64,000 nucleotides of DNA from Cristatella mucedo (taxonomy: Eukaryota > Bryozoa > Phylactolaemata > Cristatellidae): NCBI GenBank assembly GCA_009760855.2, contig WPIO01000002.1, positions 6,085,001 to 6,149,000 of the forward strand, in the 5' to 3' direction. Under the pieces are notes generated by a model. That model had not been told where the DNA came from. It saw only the letters and a list, made by a program, of their open reading frames with translations, and made no database searches. Of the stretch, positions 38,314 through 64,000 are shown piece after piece. Position numbers and translations under genes: made by a program. Each line of letters begins with the position of its first letter. The stretch's first letter is position 1.

Positions 38314-59980
<21,667 letters not shown>

Positions 59981-60179
59981 CTAGAAATTAAAAAGCATTT
60001 AAGTTTCACAAAACAATCGGTATCTAAAATAACCAGCATGCAAAGACTTTAAAAATGTGAAGCTGTAGAACAGCTCTGAGGCAAAGCAACATGCACACAT
60101 CGACTGCTTGGCTTTGTGCATCTACTGCTACGCTTTGCTGAACTAGCATACAATTTTCTGTTGTGGTTAGGCTATTGTC

Positions 60180-60210
<31 letters not shown>

Positions 60211-61424
60211 TGTTCGTGTACAGGAAAGCTGCCCGATTTGTATAAAGTATGCATTTTACCGGGTTTTTAATGGCATCAGCAGAAGTTAAAGGAAAAAGCA
60301 TTCTTGCCAGCCAGCAACGACACCAGAAGAGGCTGAAGAACAGCGTGCCTGAGCTGAAAGGAGCCCATCTACCACCAACAAGGTGTCAGAGAGACTGGCA
60401 GGAAGAAGAAAAAGCTACATAAAATTGCCGGTGATTTTCACGGGCATAAGCTATTTATTACTATATTAGGTGGATTACAAGATGGCCACAAACAAAATGT
60501 CACGATAAATAAAGGACTAAGACACAGGTTCGGCTCTAACGGAAAAATTGTTCTACAGCAGCATAAGGAACAGATTTAGTAAGAAATAAAGATACATTAC
60601 GGTTGGTAGCATGAAGGTAAGCTTGCTGTGTGCTTATTAGGGGATCTCGTGCAGAGTTACCGAGACAACCGAAAAACTTGACTGAGACTGAGTGAGAGAC
60701 TCAGAAACAGCAACAAATTGAGTGAAAGAAAGAGGGCAACGATGATGAACTAGACAAGTAGCAAAGCACCTCTACGGGAAGCACAGCTACATGCTAAATC
60801 TGCCAGTTCAGAGTTGCAACCTTCGAATTATAGTAGCTCTGGAAAACCCAGCTTCTTTACAGACTGGAGGACATCGAGCAAAAACCTAGCTGAAAACCTT
60901 GGCTAAAGGTAATATAGCCTCGTTCTCGGCACATTTTCGGTAACTCCCTAAAGTTCTAGGAGTACATGTGTCACTGATAAACATGACTGCACCCTTAATT
61001 AAAGACATCTCAATCAGCTGAAGATTTGCTAAGGTCTTCAGTGTGACCTTCTACAGCTGCTAGAGCTCCTTACATCTTACAACATATCCTCATCAATAAG
61101 ATAAGGTAAGAAGGTAAGAGGTTCACTAGCCCAATGCAAAACCAACCAATAAATCAGCTCTCATATTAGCAATCCCTTGCCAAACTTGACGGTAATTCCA
61201 AATTCTAAGAAAGAAAAACAATTACAGCTATGCCTTCTCATGAGACCAATCATTAGCTTAGCGGCCATTAACAGTAGCCACTGTTGAACCAAACACGCCA
61301 TGCTGAAATAGCAACCGCCCACCTTTTCAATGTGTAGGACAATCAAAAGTATTAATTAAAGCAGGAAGTCTGTTTAACTTAGCAGGTTAAAAACTCCTAA
61401 ATCAAGCAGAAGCAAGAATAATAA
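59981..61424. other. AFG2A upstream intron, nothing recognised
   Basis: Contains (ATT)n at 60,178-60,208. Searched on the minus strand for the preceding AFG2A exon (expected to encode an 'IGG...PL..P..F' stretch and end in phase 1); none found. Confidence 0.55.
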
Positions 61425-61490
61425 TAAAAAATTGACATAGCATCGCAAGAGAACTTAACCTCTTTCCACGCACTTCACATACACTCGGTC
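61425..61490 (-). mobile_element. SINE-1 tail fragment
   Basis: Minus strand GTGAAGTGCGTGGAAAGAGG followed by TTAAGTTCTCTTGCGATGCT matches the SINE-1 tail; no head. Confidence 0.5.
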
Positions 61491-62304
61491 GCATAAAAAT
61501 CCTCTCAGTGTGATTGTAACTGCTCTGGCTGCTACTCTGATTGGGTGATAAAAGAATTTTCTAATGATACGAGGTGTGCTTAAGCTAGGCACCGCATGAA
61601 AAAAAATGGATGACAGCAGACAAATAAATACGCATGTTAGTCGTACGACATCACACCACAGCCATTCTTTATGATTTCCTTTATACGTGAAGGCACACAA
61701 GCTTCCAACGTGCCTCTCCTGTTGTAGCATTTTACAAAGCCTGAATCAGGGCAAACACTCCACCTCAGCAGCCTGTCGGTATCGTCTCATAAACATTCTC
61801 TGGGGTTAATTCCAAGCAAGGAGATAATGGAGCCAATGAATCATCACCACTCTGGATGCCTCATCAATTGCTTTGATGGCCTGGCAGTGCTCAGGGTCGA
61901 TATTTTGCTGCCAAATATAACAATCCTGCAAGCAAAATAATTGTGGTTTGAAATCCAACTTGCTGGTCCATAATAACTTCAATCTGATTCAGAGTTCCCG
62001 CATCTTTGTGGTAAAGCAGCCTCCAAATCATCACGGATATGCCACAGAATTTCACACTAGGTTGAAGGCAGTCGTGCCTGCAGGTCTCATCTTTTCTTCG
62101 GCTAGCCCTCATGTATCGCTTTGCGTTACCGAATATCACGAACTTACACCTATATGTACATAAAACCGAGTTCCAGTTGTCTCCTGCCCAGTGAGTGTGG
62201 TAGTGGGCCCAACGTAAATAGTCTGCTTTATGACTGGTGAACAGAGGCTTGCATATTGCAACCCACGGGAAGCTGCCATACTGAGGCAGTCCCCTACCTA
62301 CCAT
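61455..62304 (-). pseudogene. Tc1/mariner transposase relic in the AFG2A region
   Basis: Minus strand reads KPLFTSHKADYLRWAHYHTH (like 'kPlLt..hr..Rl.wa..h..W'), WNSVLCTYRCKFVIFG (like 'W..v..sDEskF.lfg'), CGISVMIWRLLYHKDAG ('gg.svMvWg.....G') and WQQNIDPEH ('qqDn.p.H'). The first Asp is gone and the second reads Asn. Clear terminal repeats were not found. Left limit is approximate. Confidence 0.75.
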
Positions 62305-64000
62305 ATCTTTGCTAATATGGATCCCAGTATCGTTTGTTGATAGTACTTCTGCTAATGTGAAGTTGACTAATATGCAAAGTGAGTTTGATTATCCCAAGCC
62401 GTTATCTAATCTTATGATTGGTATGGACTTGGTGATTCAGCATAATGTCTAAATCCCCTTAATATTGTCACAGGTATTTTTGCCGGGTATTTCATAGCTA
62501 TATGTAGCTGATCCAAAATTATAAGTACTGGATGAACATAACATTATTCTTGCACAGCATTGCAGTGCAAAGAAATATGGTGCAGTATGAATCTATAAAT
62601 ACGTGAAAATTCTGAAAGATGTCAATACCTTTCAAATGGCTGGTCTACCTGCTAAAATGACTCGATTTTAGCCTTTTTTTTATCAAAATCTGTAGGTAGG
62701 ACTACCATAGCCAATCACGAGAATGCTTCAAGCTAACTCCCGGATGGCTAGAGTTCACACATAGTCTAGAGCTATGGTTTGTGCTGGCCCACTCGAATAC
62801 TGAGAATCAAGGGGGTTCTAGAAAAATTTTCTGCTTGAGTCTAGGCTAAAAACTAAGCATATCCATATACAAGGCAATTCACATGAAGAGAGCATTTTCG
62901 CTGAAGAATAAGTGGGGTTTAGTTTCGATTTAAATGATGCAGTGTCGAGGGGGATGTCATAATGTCATCCGTCGGTAGAGAGTTCAGCTATGTAGCCTCA
63001 TAGAAACTGAAGGCACGTAGCAAAGTATGGGTCTACATTTGACTAAGACTTAAGCATGTGATAAGTGTAAACTTAACGACCAATCAGAACTATAGCAAAT
63101 GAACCCTTCATTGCAAACAATGGCAGTCGACAAATCGGCAACCGGGTAAGTCGAGACATACCATGGCAGCTCATTCTCAAGAGCAATGCTCTGATGGCAA
63201 TGCATAATATAAGGCAGTAAAACAGCAACTGCTGCAACCAAATCGCATATCTTTTGTCTTGCCTGTCATTTCCATATGCCCGAAGTGTGTATTTCTATGC
63301 TCGAATTAAAGCTCACTTCACTTGATTCATCTTTTGGCGGAGCTTGCAGGGAAAAGGTAGGATGCTACTCCTCGCTCGAACGTCCTAACACCCACAGGAA
63401 GAAAAAGGTATGGGGATAAACAGGGAGTAAAATAGATTACGCTAGGACCTGTAAAACCCAGCTAGAACTACCCCAGTCTGAGAAGCAGATGATACACAGT
63501 TTTAGATGGGAGCAAGTGAATGGAAAGACTTTATAGTCACTAAAAGGGCCTTGAATTCAATGCACAGCTGGATAAGGTAGCATAGCTATGTTCGAACAAG
63601 GCAAGCCTAGCAACCGAGTTTTGCACTATCTGCACACATGTTTTAACAGGTAGGTAAATCTAGAACGGAGAGTCACAGAAGTTAAGATGCACAGTGACAA
63701 TGCATGGATTAATTTGGGAGTTATACGGAACCCTCACTTTAAAGCATGACCGAATTTCAGATTTTCCGAAAAGTGAAACTGAAAGTAGGAGGGTTTGACC
63801 GAGAAGCTAATACAGACATTCAGCAAGAAGTCATTTTAGAACAGGCCACCCAAACTCTACAGAGAGGCTACAGTAGTGGGGCTGGACAATTTTTGAGGGC
63901 AATGCTTTATACTTTTTGAGTGGCACTATTTTCCCAAGTGCCAATTTCGGCAAAGCAAACAGCAAGGTATTTTAGAGAGCATGAGGTACTAGAAAGCACA
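62305..64000. other. Right end of window: AFG2A upstream intron
   Basis: Apart from a diverged LINE-B fragment, nothing is supported. AFG2A N-terminal exons are probably beyond the edge. Confidence 0.5.
63475..63665 (-). mobile_element. Diverged LINE-B fragment
   Basis: Minus strand reads IEFKALLVTIKSFHSLAPI (compare IDFKVLSLTFRSLHSMAPA), with AAACTCGGTTGCTAGGCTTG before it equivalent to 'NSAARL'. Confidence 0.55.

Overview
The window is animal nuclear DNA. It has short exons with GT/AG boundaries and long introns, many non-LTR retrotransposon tails, tRNA-derived SINEs, hAT/Tc1/Ginger-type DNA transposon fossils and long microsatellites. The two protein genes fit a non-vertebrate metazoan; I cannot fix the phylum from sequence alone. 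Exons were assembled by hand from reading frame, splice sites, phase continuity and alignment of internal repeats to each other; no search was run.

Gene A (minus strand, 30,843 down to 4,468, 3' end not found) starts with a signal-peptide exon and continues through 17 more exons, all joined in phase. It encodes at least 1,099 residues of a secreted protein. The layout is signal peptide, IgGFc-binding-type domain 1, an acidic DGxDNDCxG metal-binding-like motif, IgGFc domain 2, two more such motifs, and the first part of a third IgGFc domain. A TATA-like box and initiator lie about 220 bp upstream of the ATG in CpG-rich DNA.

Gene B (minus strand, 59,980 down to the stop at 38,314) is the C-terminal 509 residues of the tandem AAA+ ATPase AFG2A (SPATA5/Drg1 family), in ten exons including one of 57 nt. 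The N-terminal domain should lie beyond the right edge. The two genes share strand but no evident function: one is extracellular, the other acts in the cell in pre-60S ribosome maturation.

Between the genes (about 30.9-38.3 kb) lie the gene A promoter region, an old LINE fragment, and a 2.8-kb Ginger1-like DNA transposon fossil carrying a Gypsy-type integrase plus an OTU-protease relic. Introns of both genes hold two LINE families (called LINE-A and LINE-B here, both of CR1/L2-like type), two SINE families, a SPIN-like hAT MITE at 3.6 kb, a second hAT-like MITE at 14.7 kb, a nested ~0.9-kb unclassified insertion at 8.2-9.15 kb, and a Tc1 transposase relic at 61.5-62.3 kb. By eye, 18-32.7 kb is markedly GC-rich and 33-64 kb AT-rich.
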